DNA of 64,000 bases from Seiridium cupressi (taxonomy: Eukaryota; Ascomycota; Sordariomycetes; Amphisphaeriales; Sporocadaceae). Position 1 is the first letter of the stretch. Every line of letters starts with the position of its first letter. The stretch covers positions 487,842-551,841 of the forward strand of contig JARVKI010000017.1 of the NCBI GenBank assembly GCA_036674765.1, given 5' to 3'. A program made the position numbers and the translations under genes. Positions 53,913 through 64,000 of the stretch are shown one piece after another. The notes below the pieces were generated by a model, which had not been told where the DNA came from, did not search any database, and saw only the letters and a program-made list of their open reading frames with translations.

Positions 53913-56900
53913 CTATCTCAATTTCGAGGAGGCAGGGCTATCCTTCCAACTAGGACTGGCACCAAAGATACCCATGCCCCCTGTCTTCCTACCGGGCGTG
54001 CTAGGTCCATCGATGGGAGGCGTATCGGTTCGAGGGACGTTGGCGGCGAGATTGCCTTGTCTAGAAGGTGGCTTGAAGTTCATGGAGAAGCCCTTGTTGT
54101 AGATCTCCTGGAGCACAGACTTGAAGACTCCTGCATCGGTGAATTCCTGATACTTTCTGTAGAGCCGGAGCGCAGTCCTTGCGTCTTCGATCGAGTCGTG
54201 CGTTTCCAGCTGGATATCCTCCTTGAGTAGATGCCAAGCGAGAAATTGTAGACTCAATTTTCGCTTCTTAGCAGGTTCAAAGAAGAGGTCGCTCGTGTCA
54301 ATAATCTGGTCACGGGGAACGTGTATATTTATCACACGAAAGTCCTGCTTCAGACCGTGGCCAAGGAACTTGCAACCCAGGTTCAAAAGGATCCACATCT
54401 TCTTGTAGACGATTTTCAGAGGCACAAGAGTATGCTTTGTCCGTTTCGGATCTAGATCTTCCGGTACGATGCCAGAGTAAGCAGTGAGGTAATCAACTAC
54501 AGTGTCCTTAATGTGGACGTAGTCGTCAATAAACGGCACACCCTCATCTATACCATTGCCCCGCAAGACGGATGTTCTTGCAAGAGCGTGCACCGTTGGA
54601 CGGATCGTTCTCTCGTCGCCGTCGGAAGTTATCTCGATTTCGGCGCTTGAGGTCGATACGAATTCGGTGTCAATAGCAATGACTGTATCCGGTGTTACTG
54701 TCTCAGTGCCTTCACTTAAAGTCCGGTATGTCTTGTCACTCAAGTTCGGCCTGCACTAAAGTTAGTCATGTACAGCTTGTACTTGGAAGGGTAGTGCTAC
54801 TTGAAATCATGGTAGAGCAGGTTCGTGTCCAACTTGGCTTTCCAGCTTTGATCGATCTTGTTGTTGGCATCTTTCAGCTGGAATGTGAGAACCGAGGGCA
54901 TTTTCCAAGAAGCATTGAAGGCTAGAGCCTCTTCTCGAGTGACCGGGATGACGTGAAAATCGTTAAACAGATGCCACTGACTCTTTCCGGGTGCCGTTTC
55001 TGCCGAATGGGCAACTATGGTTACCATTAGCATTGATTAGGAGGAGGAGGAGGAGAAAATGAGGGGTGACAGAAAGAAAGTACATACCGTTTGCCAATGT
55101 GACAAGATGGCCGTCCTTGGACCCGGTGTCAATATCAACAGCAAGTGCCGTGAGGGAGTAAACCACAAAATGGTGATGGAGTTGTCCTCGCTGTTGCCTA
55201 TCCAGCAAGGACTTCAACTCATCGCCTTCATAGCAGAAGAATTCGCCATTGGAGACGATAATTCCTATCTCTTCTGGCAACCATCCCGGTATAGCCCACA
55301 GCCTTCGGGTTTCATCGTTAATGTTACCCGCTTGAAGCGTGAGCACAACTGGTAGCTGATGTGTGACCTTTCTGCTACTTAGCATCTTATATCCTCGACA
55401 ATTATGGCAGAAGCCTTTTGTATTCAAGTCTTTCTCGATGCTCTTCTTCAGGATCTGAGAGAACGTGACCCTAGGGCTCTTAGCGTGCCTTGATCCAGGC
55501 TTCTTTGCAATGTTAGTTGGGTCGCTATGGACTGCAGGTGCGTACTTACACTCAGCGCGTAAATCAGGTCGTGTGAATAAGATGAAGCAGGTTTGCTGAC
55601 TTCGACGCCACAGACCTGACACCTGATAGTAGCGGTCGTTTCCGTTTTCAAAAGCTTGACCAGTCAATTATGGCTTCTTGCTAAGTCGGATACAGTAGCT
55701 CACCTTATCCATCACGTCTGACTGCTCAATTCGCCGATGGTCAAGTACAATTTGAGACAACATGAACCGGGAAAACTCTTGTAACATGGCGGACCGTGAT
55801 TGGGAGTGTGGACGTCCATCCAATAGATTCATGTTGGCTGCTTCCCGGAGATTAATATAGCTCTCTGATCCATCGTCTGTGACGTACCTTGAGGGTAATA
55901 GCTGACAACCTTCAGGAGGTTTGAAGCATGGCAAGGGGCGGCGCCGGCTTTGGAGAGCATATCGAACAAGAATCCTAATTCACACAGGAGGCAGCGCTCA
56001 TCATAACAACGAGAAGCCGTGTGCTGCAGAGCGATGTTCCGTATAGCAGGCGTGAAGAACATGGCCTGTAGGAGCGCATTTGCATAGCAATGCATGATAT
56101 GGTTCTGCAAACCAGCATATGACGTCTTATTGTAGAACCTGGGCCAAATTAGCGATTATGGCTCTCTCCCCATGGCCATTGCACTTACCCAAAATCGAAA
56201 TCGTCAATGCCAAATTTGCTATACTGTATATCAATACTTTGATATAGCTCAGGGACGGTGACCTTGTGGCTCTCTAATGCCCTGTTGGTTATTTCTGAAA
56301 GGGGATCGTTGAGAATTTCTTCTGGGGCCGGCGTCCCTGCCGGAGAGTGCTGAAGCTCTCGAGCTTGCTCGCTGAGAAACTTGGGTTTATTGAGAAGTCC
56401 GAACTCCTTCGTATTCTGAAGCCGGCGAGTGTCTTCCGATTGGTTTCGACGCAGACCTCGGGTATTCTTGCCGTACAGACCCCAGTCTCTGCGTTGAAGA
56501 GTCGACAGAAATTGCGGATCATCTCTTGGAGGCTGCGCTCCCACTTCATAGACTGCTTCGGTTGGCCATGCTGAAAGAAGGGTTTCCCTATAAAAGGGGA
56601 TGCCAACTGAATTCAACGGTCTATTTTCCAGTCAGAATACGGCAAGACACGAAATGGGACGGGAAGCGGTGATAAGCATACGTTCTGTCATCCCAATCAA
56701 CGTCTGGTGCCTGTGTTTCTGCGTTCGCCCATTCTATCTGTGTTGGGACTTCAGCGAAATGCATCTTATTGATGGAACCCCACAGATGAATATTGCATTT
56801 GTCATCGGCGAGGGCCATGGCCTCCCCTGACGGTGCTATGTCAAAAGCAGAAGGCAAGACCAACAAACCCATCTGCCTGACACTGGTTGAATTCGGGTTC

Positions 56901-57856
56901 ATCAAATCGACGACATGTATCTGGCCGTGCTGAGAGACAACAATGCTCGTAGTCGACATCCGAGGGTGCATACGCACATAGGCACCGCCCGCGGGGAATG
57001 GCACTGGGTTCATCGAGGCCATGTTTTTCAAATCGAAAACGTTGACAAAGAGGTCACACATATACTGTGGTTGCGTATAACCTGATCGAAGCGTCAGACC
57101 ACAGGTGACAATGTAGTCGTGCTGGGCATCCATATCGTGCACGATGCCTGCGTGAGGAGCCCATTGCTTGATGGCCTTGAAGGTCAGCGGATCCAGAATA
57201 TGGACAGCAGAGCCGGTTGTCGCGGCACATATGTACCGGCTCCTCTTCATGATCTTGTAGTGCGCCTCTGCAGGCAGAACCTTGACCACCTCTCCTTTGT
57301 TCACGTCAATCACAAACATCTTGTCCTGTTCGCCGGCGGCGATAATCTCAGCGGTCCCCTTGGATGTGAAAGTCATGCACCGCAGATCTGTCATGCCCTC
57401 ATGCCGGATGTTCCAGAGCGGCGGCCCCCTTCGCAAAGACATATGAACGCTGCGCGACCCGAGGGCGATGACGCCCCTGTCGTTAAAGAGCATCTGATGA
57501 ACTTTTCCATCTTGCGAACCATGCGCCTTGAAGGAGGTGTACTGGTTGAGTAGGGTGGTGCCGTAGAACGAGGTGACTCTGCCATATTCGTTGGCGGCCC
57601 AGAGGAGCTCTTGACTTGTGTCGAATGCGAGAGTCGTTACTGGTGTGTGGTGAGCCCTAAGTCCCGGAGGAGGTAAGGGTGTCTGGGAAACCTGGACATG
57701 CGAGAACGGTCAGCTCGAACAGATGCAGAGACGGCAGAAGAAGGTATCGCGCAAGCCGCCATGGTAGGACGGGTTTTCCGCAGAACCGAGATCTGCTCAG
57801 CTCTGCGCGGCTGCTGCTCGCGGTCTGGTACATACCTCGTCCCAGTCTGCATCCAT
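53913..57856 (-). CDS. PAN2: PAN2 deadenylase catalytic subunit
   Basis: Catalytic subunit of the Pan2-Pan3 poly(A) nuclease that trims mRNA poly(A) tails in the cytoplasm. Nine exons fit in phase: 57856-57836, 57691-56682, 56620-56189, 56138-55888, 55837-55704, 55654-55550, 55502-55088, 55014-54801 and 54750-53913, giving 1139 residues. The order is a WD40-type N-terminal propeller (MDADWDE, TPVTTLAFDTSQELLW, to about 330), a Pan3-binding linker, and a catalytically dead ubiquitin-hydrolase-like domain (GFYNKTSYAGLQNHI, RCLLCELGFLFDML). A DEDD exonuclease follows, with AIDTEF, LGHGLKQDFRVIN and HDSIEDARTAL. The catalytic acidic residues are present. Exon 1 is only 21 nt. The sixth intron (55549-55503, 47 nt) has a clear AACTAAC branch point. 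The C-terminal tail is short and Pro/Ser/Gly-rich. Confidence 0.95.
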
Positions 57857-59107
57857 CGTGAGCCTCTCTCATGATCGCGCGGCTGTGAACGGGGTGAATT
57901 GGTGCGGCTGGCAGCCGACGACGTTGTTGGTTTGCGGCGCGTCGATGCACTTGCGTTTACAGCCTTGTGGCTATCGGGTACCAGATCCTTGTTCGACCAG
58001 AGAATTGGCGGGGCAATCACCGTACAGGCACGGACCAGGCTTTAGATGAATGGCCCGCGACTGCTACTGTACACGTCCTGTTACAACTCAGGCTGTAATT
58101 AATTACAATATAGGTGCCTAGGCAGTAAGTAGGTACTTATGGTGTAAATGGATGTCACTAGGAGTGTTAAGCAAGCAATATAAAAGCCTACAAGTTTGCT
58201 AAGCAAACCTGAAGTTCTGACAGCTTCTTTGTTTTCTTTCTAGACAAGTCAGCTGATCCAAGGATCATAATTAGTTTTCAACTCAAAGATGTCCGATTTC
58301 AGTCACCTGGAGGATGGCTATAGTAATTTCCAAGTCTATCTCAAGTGCCATAGTGTAAGAGTACCACTTATTATGGCTTCCAGGTTTCTATAAACTAGTT
58401 TATTTTACCTATGAGCTAACGATTAGTCGTTACCATCGCAACAAATAGAGCCCATATGCATAACTATCATGTAATGGTTTGATTTAAATCCAACTAAAAT
58501 ATCAGAAGAAAGTTTTTTTTTTTTAAAAAAAAAAATTAAAATTTTTTTTAAATCAAAAATACTATCGTATTCATGCGCCTATAATAGGAAAACAAAGGAC
58601 TGTATTGCGGCTAATAGGTCCTCGGCAGATACCCAATGGATGCGTGATGCTAAGCCAACATCGTTTCTGTAACTTACGATACTGCGACTGAAGCAAGTTA
58701 GAAATTAATGAAGATTCAAAATAATGTTAACTGTGACAAACATCCACTCGGAAAACAGTTAGCTGTTTGATGTTTGCTCCCGTATCCGGAAGCTGATTTG
58801 TCCACTTTAACATGATTATTGTCAATTGCTCTTGATTCATTCTCATTCGGGGCTATCTTTGTCCGGCTACGGTATCGTAAGTCCGAGACTTTCCTAGACT
58901 TTTGACCATCACTTATATATATAAGTGCCCAATTTGTACAGCGAGCTCTGCACTAGAGCTGTGTGCTACCATCCACACCTATCCTTCCATCCCAGGATAT
59001 ATACTCCTACGACCCAATGCCCAAGTCGCTCCATGTGCGACGACATCATGTCAACATCAATATGACAGACAAGGTAAGAAAATGCAGAAGGTTGTGAAGC
59101 AAAATGT
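57857..59107. other. Intergenic PAN2 / PCK1 with homopolymer tract
   Basis: Holds the PAN2 promoter and the PCK1 3' region. AT-rich from about 58080 to 58900. At 58513-58549 there is a T12-A11-TT-A4-T8 tract that can fold on itself. No gene recognised. Confidence 0.55.
58513..58549. repeat. Alternating poly-T / poly-A tract
   Basis: T12 directly followed by A11, then TT, A4 and T8. The first two runs are self-complementary. Such tracts are prone to length error and are common in fungal nucleosome-free or terminator regions. Confidence 0.8.
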
Positions 59108-61837
59108 CTAAACAACGGGCCCAGCGGCCTTGACATCGTCGGTGGCCTCTGATTCATATTTCTTGAAGTTATCGACGAAAAGCGAGCCGAGCTTCTTGAC
59201 CTCTTGTTGGAAGCTGTCCTTACCGGCGGTCCAGGCGGTAGCAGGGTTGAGCAACTCGTCAGGAACGCCAGGGCAAGTCTTCGGGACTTGTAGGTTGAAA
59301 ACTTCGTATGTCTCGTACTCAACCTTGGCGAGCTCACCCGAGTGGATAGCGTCGAGGATGGCACGAGTGTACTTGAGCGGGCAGCGCTTGCCACCGTGAG
59401 TGTAACCAGCACCAACCCAACCAGTGTTGAGGAGCCAGGCATTGGCAGAGTGCTGCTCAATCTTCTCGGCCAACATTTTGGCGTACTTCATGGGGTGAAG
59501 AGCCAAGAAGGGTTGGGCGAAACACGACGAGAACGTAGCTTGCGGTTCCGTGACACCATCCTCAGTACCGGCCATCTTCGAGGTGTAACCAGAGATGAAA
59601 TGGAACATAGTCTGGGCGCTGTTCAACTTGGAGATCGGGGGCAGCACACCACGAGCATCGCAAGTCAATAACACGATGTTGCTGGGGTGGCTAGTGGACA
59701 AGCATGGAATCTTGGCGTTAGGGATGTACTCGATGGGATATGCGCTGGGATATCGCATTAGCAGACTGCATAATAGCGCACATGCAGTAAACTTACCATC
59801 GGGTGTTCTCAGTGAGGGTGGCATCGTCGTAGTCCACGTCTCTGGTCTCCTGGTCGAATACTACGTTCTCCAAGACAGAGCCGTAGCGGATGGCACCATG
59901 AATATCAGGTTCCTTTTCAGCCGATAGACCAATGCACTTGGCGTAGCAACCACCCTCGATGTTGAAGACTCCGCGGTCACTCCAGCAATGCTCATCATCA
60001 CCAATGAGAGCGCGGTTCGGGTCGGCAGAAAGGGTAGTCTTGCCAGTGCCGGAAAGACCGAAGAAAAGAGTGACATCGCCGTTCTTGCCCTCGTTTGCCG
60101 AGGAGTGGAGAGTCAGAACGTGGTGCTTGATGGGCATCTCGTAGAAGAGAACGGTGAAAACACCCTTCTTCATCTCACCAGCGTACTCGGTACCCAGGAT
60201 AACCATCTCCTTCTCGGCAAAGTTAATGGCCACCGAAGTACCCGAGGTCATACCCTCGGTGAATCTGTTGGCAGGGAAAGTACCGGCATTGTAGATTGTG
60301 TAGTCGGGGTGGAAATGCTCCAGCTCCTCACGAGGAGGGCGGATGAGCATGTTGCGCATGAACAGCGCATGGTAGGCACGGGCGCAGATAACTCTGACAC
60401 GAATCCTGTACTTCTCATCCCAGCCGGCATAGCCATCGATAACATAGATCCTCGTACGGGTGTTCAGGTAATCGATAGCACGTTCGCGGTTAATCTTCCA
60501 CACCTATGACAGTTGGTTCGTTAGCCTTCAATTGCTCGCATGTCGTCTCTCAAGACTCTCCCTGTTATTGATGAAGGGGGCACGTGAGCAGACCCACTGG
60601 GTCTCCTTTTGGCTTGTGAAAAGGCGGGGTACAGCGGATCTAGCCTGCAACGGCCAAAGTGTGGCAGTCATGACGCCACTAGGCTCGTTCGTGTAAGTGA
60701 CAAAATTCGGCTGCCGTTTCCAGCCGCGGGATCAAGAATCAGCTGAATCAGCCTTCTCTGAATATCCGAGGTAATGGGAATCACGCCGGTAAAAAGCGAA
60801 GCTAATTTCCAATAGTGACGCAACTTTCTTTGTGATCAAGAGCCACAATCCCGGAACTGCGGGGCACCAATTGCAACGAATCGCGGGGTTGGTGGTCTGC
60901 TTGTGTGAAGACGAATACACTGTTTGGATAGCGGGCTATGCTGAGTGAATTGGGCTGCGACAGTCGGGCTGGATTCGCGATAGAAAACATGAGTGTTTTG
61001 GCCTACCTCTGGTGCCATGGGCTTGTTGACTGGTCCCCACCTGGCAGATGAAAGTTAGCAAGAGTTCTCGGTAACGAAGGATTGCAAGTGTGCGAGTGAA
61101 GACATACCAAATGTCGTTTTCTGACGATGGCTCCTTGACAATTCTCTTATCCGAGGGTGATCGGCCAGTCTTTGCGCCGGAGTATGCTGTTAATGCACCG
61201 CTTGAAGCGATGGCTGATCCGACTTCGTATACCTGGACAAACCGTCAGTACGTGGCTCGTTGTGGTCGCGTGCTCCGTCTAATGTGTGGGCTTACAAGAG
61301 CATCCTCGTATAATGCGGCGACGGAAGGGTTGGGAATCTGTACAACACCAAGTTAATATCGATAGAATGGATTTAGGAACGTCATAATCTGGACTGCTAC
61401 TAACAATAGCGACTCTGTCGTAATCAATGTGTGCCTTGTCGTGAAGTTCGATTTCTGGATCTGGTGTTAGTGTCGAACTCGCCAGTGTCGCCGTTGAAAG
61501 ATCTCAATGGTTATAGATTCGTACCGAGTTCTGTGTGCTCCACCTCCTGCTGGGGCCTGTGCAGTGCTATTAGCTATGAGTTTTCAGAGACAATAGAGAT
61601 ATATGGCGTACTCAATGCCACCAGGGTGGAGGGCTGTTTTGTTGACTTTGTTGTTGGCAATCACTATCACGCAGAGTCAGTATGCGTGGCATCTTGGTGG
61701 CAGAGATCCCGAGAAGGCTCACTCTTGCGGTCCTGAAGAAGAGAATGGGCTACGGCGGAGGAAAGCTGCTGAGAACGAGGGCCTTTGACTGTCTTGTCAG
61801 GGTAAGGAGAAGCGGTTCTTGCAACGGGGTCGGCCAT
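59108..61837 (-). CDS. PCK1: Phosphoenolpyruvate carboxykinase (ATP)
   Basis: Converts oxaloacetate and ATP to phosphoenolpyruvate, the first committed step of gluconeogenesis. Eight exons fit in phase: 61837-61671, 61556-61525, 61460-61405, 61337-61296, 61232-61108, 61040-61007, 60503-59797 and 59744-59108, for 599 residues. Landmarks are [56 protein letters not shown], the ATP P-loop [14 protein letters not shown] (about residue 300), [21 protein letters not shown] and the C-terminal [24 protein letters not shown]. The first exon and its weak GTGATA donor are the least certain part; it replaces the usual short fungal N terminus with about 55 residues, and a shorter start is possible. Intron 6 is 503 nt, far longer than other introns here. 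In fungi this gene is usually glucose-repressed and acetate-induced; I did not identify the sites. Confidence 0.94.
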
Positions 61838-63062
61838 GGTTCTTAAACTACGAATCTCTTGTGATAACGTTTGAGCGCTGGATAGTGAGATCCACTTGTC
61901 GGTGATAAACGGGCGATTCAGGGCAACGATAATGGGGTTGTAGCTTGTAAATCGTGGGCCTCCAATTTATGGACCGAGACCGAGGATATAAGAAGGAGAA
62001 GCCGGGTGGAGAAGCCAGAGGTCGATAGTCACATTCTATAGGTCAGCAGTCATTGTTAATAGTGATTGGGCACTGGGGTCACGAATTCAAACCGGAGCAA
62101 CGGCCCCTGCAACCCCGGAAATCTAGACATGACCATGCATGACTAGGTATCTAAGACCTGACGATGCACCTCTTGTGCAGTGGGTTGTAGAAATGATGGA
62201 ATCGCTAGGAACAAACATTTGCCCCTCCAGAGCTTGCTTGAACAATTCGCCTTAGCTTCGCACAGAGTGAGAATTTCGAATTGCAATCCATCTAACTCGG
62301 AAGATTTAGGCGGTGCAATGATGACTATGCGTGGCCCAGGATTGGGGGAAGATGCGCAATAGGCAGTATGGCAGCCCACTTTCCCCAGATCATCACTAAC
62401 ACGGATCCGTTGAGCCGGGTTCGCTTCCCACTGATGTAATTCAAGCAATTGGCATTCCTTGTGGCCGCGGCCAAAGCTGGGCGGGATGCCTCTGGCCAGT
62501 TCTCTTTTCGCGATTAAACATGGAAGATCAATTCGCAACGGGCATGCCGGCCACGGTACCGGGTACTGCCACGGGAATGCATGAACCTGTCACCTCTACT
62601 TCCGTGATCGATTCGCCCTGGATGATGATCGGCCGCCACTACGACAGACTACGAACACGGGTAGGAGGGGTATTCTCGTGGCTTGGACCATGGCAAGCCA
62701 GGGGTTCCTAGTGTAGCCGTGTCAAATATCGCCCTGGTCTCCCTCAGCTATCGGGACCACGAGACGGGAAGTCGTCTTGGGCTGGGGTATGTGGGGGCGG
62801 CCTGCCCCGGATATGAGCGATCTGCCTTACCTGAGCTTGTATGAGTCTCAGTCATGGCATGCGATCATAGTGAATGTGAAAGCAATGTTCTATTGTCCCT
62901 CGTAATACCCACCGCGGATTCGTCGTCAACATCGTGAGTATTGGAATCGTTTGTTCCCTTCTCTTCTTCTCCTCTGGGCGGCAGCTAGTATCAACCAACG
63001 GCAGCGTGCATTACACGAGCCAGCGCTTGCATTGCACGAACTCCACGTTTTCTGGAAGATAG
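61838..63062. other. Upstream of PCK1, no gene recognised
   Basis: PCK1 promoter and beyond. A 63-codon plus-strand frame at 62520-62711 and a 131-codon minus-strand frame at 62143-62538 have no family features. No clear regulatory motif was identified. Confidence 0.5.
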
Positions 63063-63301
63063 TGCCTGACGCAGCCCAGCGCCCCGCTGCAATACCGAGC
63101 CTCATCCCGCGATTGGACTAAAGCAATCCAGCAAATCGTTGCTGTTTCCGATATCCTCCGCGTATGCGGAGAGCCCTATGATGGCTTATCAGCGGTGCAT
63201 CAGCACCTAGGCTTATTAGCCGTTCTTACAATGATGCTTAAGCCAAACCGGAAAAGCGGACGAATTAAGTCCATCACAAGGGCAATTTACGTAAAGTCAG
63301 G
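63063..63301 (+). other. Exon-like open segment of unknown family
   Basis: An open frame with no early ATG encodes SSRDWTKAIQQIVAVSDILR and LSAVHQHLGLLAVLTMMLKP in order and ends RAIYVKSG, directly at a strong GTAAGT donor (63302). About 100 bases on, a CAAG acceptor and a second GTAAGC donor (63434) bound another possible mini-exon. It could be the end of a real gene, or chance. No family recognised, and no start was found. Confidence 0.25.
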
Positions 63302-63921
63302 GTAAGTACAAGCCCGGCGGCAGAAGGCATCGTGATTTTCGGTGTACGTATGAGAAATTCGCCTTGACACGAGCATGGCTGGCTAGCCGGCTGTCACGCA
63401 AGCCCGTGGGACGAAGAAACCTTCTCCTTGCGGTAAGCATTCATGCTCAGTAAATTGCAACCACCGTTTTACAGAGCAGCAAAGGTGGGGGAACTAAGCG
63501 GCCGCCGTTCCGGTTCTGGGGGATCGTGGGCCACGACGAAGCCCATTGCTATGCAGCTCGTCCACAATAACACCGAAACGCAGTGCCCACAACTAAACTC
63601 GTGAAGTCATCAGCGTGCCGAATCGAGCAAGCGGCTCATGCAACGGGCACCCTGGTTCCAGGCCCTCTACAAGCTTTTTCGTCCCCATTCTCTAGATGCT
63701 CTGACTTGCTTGCATCTGGCATGTGCCTTGAACGGCCGGCATGGCTATACGCTCTTCCGCTCCTCCGAGTTGGCCAGTGCAACTGCCGCCCTGCAGCACA
63801 GCCTCAAAAAGATACTCGATTTCCTGCCGACATATTCCGATATCTATTTGAGTTCTAGATCTCCCGTCGAGCTGAAACGGGCGAGGAACTAGTGCTTCAC
63901 ATGTTTCCGGGCGGCCACTAG

Positions 63922-63923
<2 letters not shown>
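63302..63923. other. Terminal spacer, no gene recognised
   Basis: Short overlapping frames only, including a plus-strand one at 63638-63892 (84 codons) without known features. Confidence 0.45.
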
Positions 63924-63973
<50 letters not shown>

Positions 63974-64000
63974 CGGGGGGGGGGGGGGGGGGGGGGGGGG
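63924..64000. repeat. Poly-G run to the window edge
   Basis: 77 bases of G broken by a single C at 63974, continuing to the window end. Genomic G tracts of this length are rare; this is more likely a sequencing or assembly artefact at a contig or read end than biology. Confidence 0.9.

Noticed and set aside
53565..54230. 221-codon plus-strand frame
   Set aside because: Antisense to the PAN2 exonuclease exon.
59988..60509. 173-codon plus-strand frame
   Set aside because: Antisense to the PEP carboxykinase core exon.
61090..61788. Plus-strand frames opposite the first PCK1 exons
   Set aside because: Antisense to several well-supported exons; no own signature.
62520..62711. 63-codon plus-strand small protein
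   Set aside because: Starts with Met and has a plausible composition, but no signal peptide, homology or splice evidence.

Overview
This window is a eukaryotic nuclear locus from a filamentous ascomycete (Pezizomycotina). The evidence is short GT-AG introns (mostly about 45-80 nt, some with CTAAC-type branch points), a set of conserved fungal genes (ATG13, HSE1, OMS1, PAN2, PCK1), a Zn2Cys6 transcription factor, and an AT-rich left end with the CpA-to-TpA signature of repeat-induced point mutation (RIP). I cannot assign a genus. Exon coordinates below come from splice signals, reading phase and remembered family alignments; no search was run.

Layout. 1-1500 is a mutated AT-rich tract. 2.9-8.1 kb holds two secreted or membrane-anchored mannosidases on the minus strand, GH92 and GH125. 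11.0-22.6 kb holds housekeeping and protein-turnover genes: ATG13 (autophagy initiation), HSE1 (ESCRT-0), an RBR-type E3 ligase and an F-box protein. 23.2-44.3 kb is an accessory, partly decayed metabolic region. It has a wrecked mpaB-family oxygenase, an intact MFS transporter, an aminotransferase, an isocitrate-lyase-like enzyme without its catalytic signature, a Zn2Cys6 regulator, a frameshifted amidohydrolase, a second paralogous aminotransferase, an IMPACT-family gene that looks like ordinary core genome, and an internally deleted amidase. 45.6-61.8 kb returns to conserved genes: OMS1, a GDS1-type winged-helix protein, PAN2 and PCK1, with a nearly 5-kb gene-free stretch between the second and third. 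The last 2 kb has only an unidentified exon-like fragment and then a poly-G run to the window edge.

How the genes fit together. The GH92/GH125 pair suits stepwise trimming of alpha-mannan or high-mannose N-glycans. The 25.5-40.5 kb block looks like a regulated catabolic or specialised-metabolism cluster: transporter, two aminotransferases, a C-C lyase-like protein, a hydrolase and a pathway-type regulator. Two CGG/CCG inverted repeats of the kind bound by Zn2Cys6 factors lie in its intergenic regions. Three flanking or internal genes are broken, so the cluster may be eroding, or may have been pared down to a core that keeps working. Its most unusual member is the intact isocitrate-lyase homologue with a changed active site.
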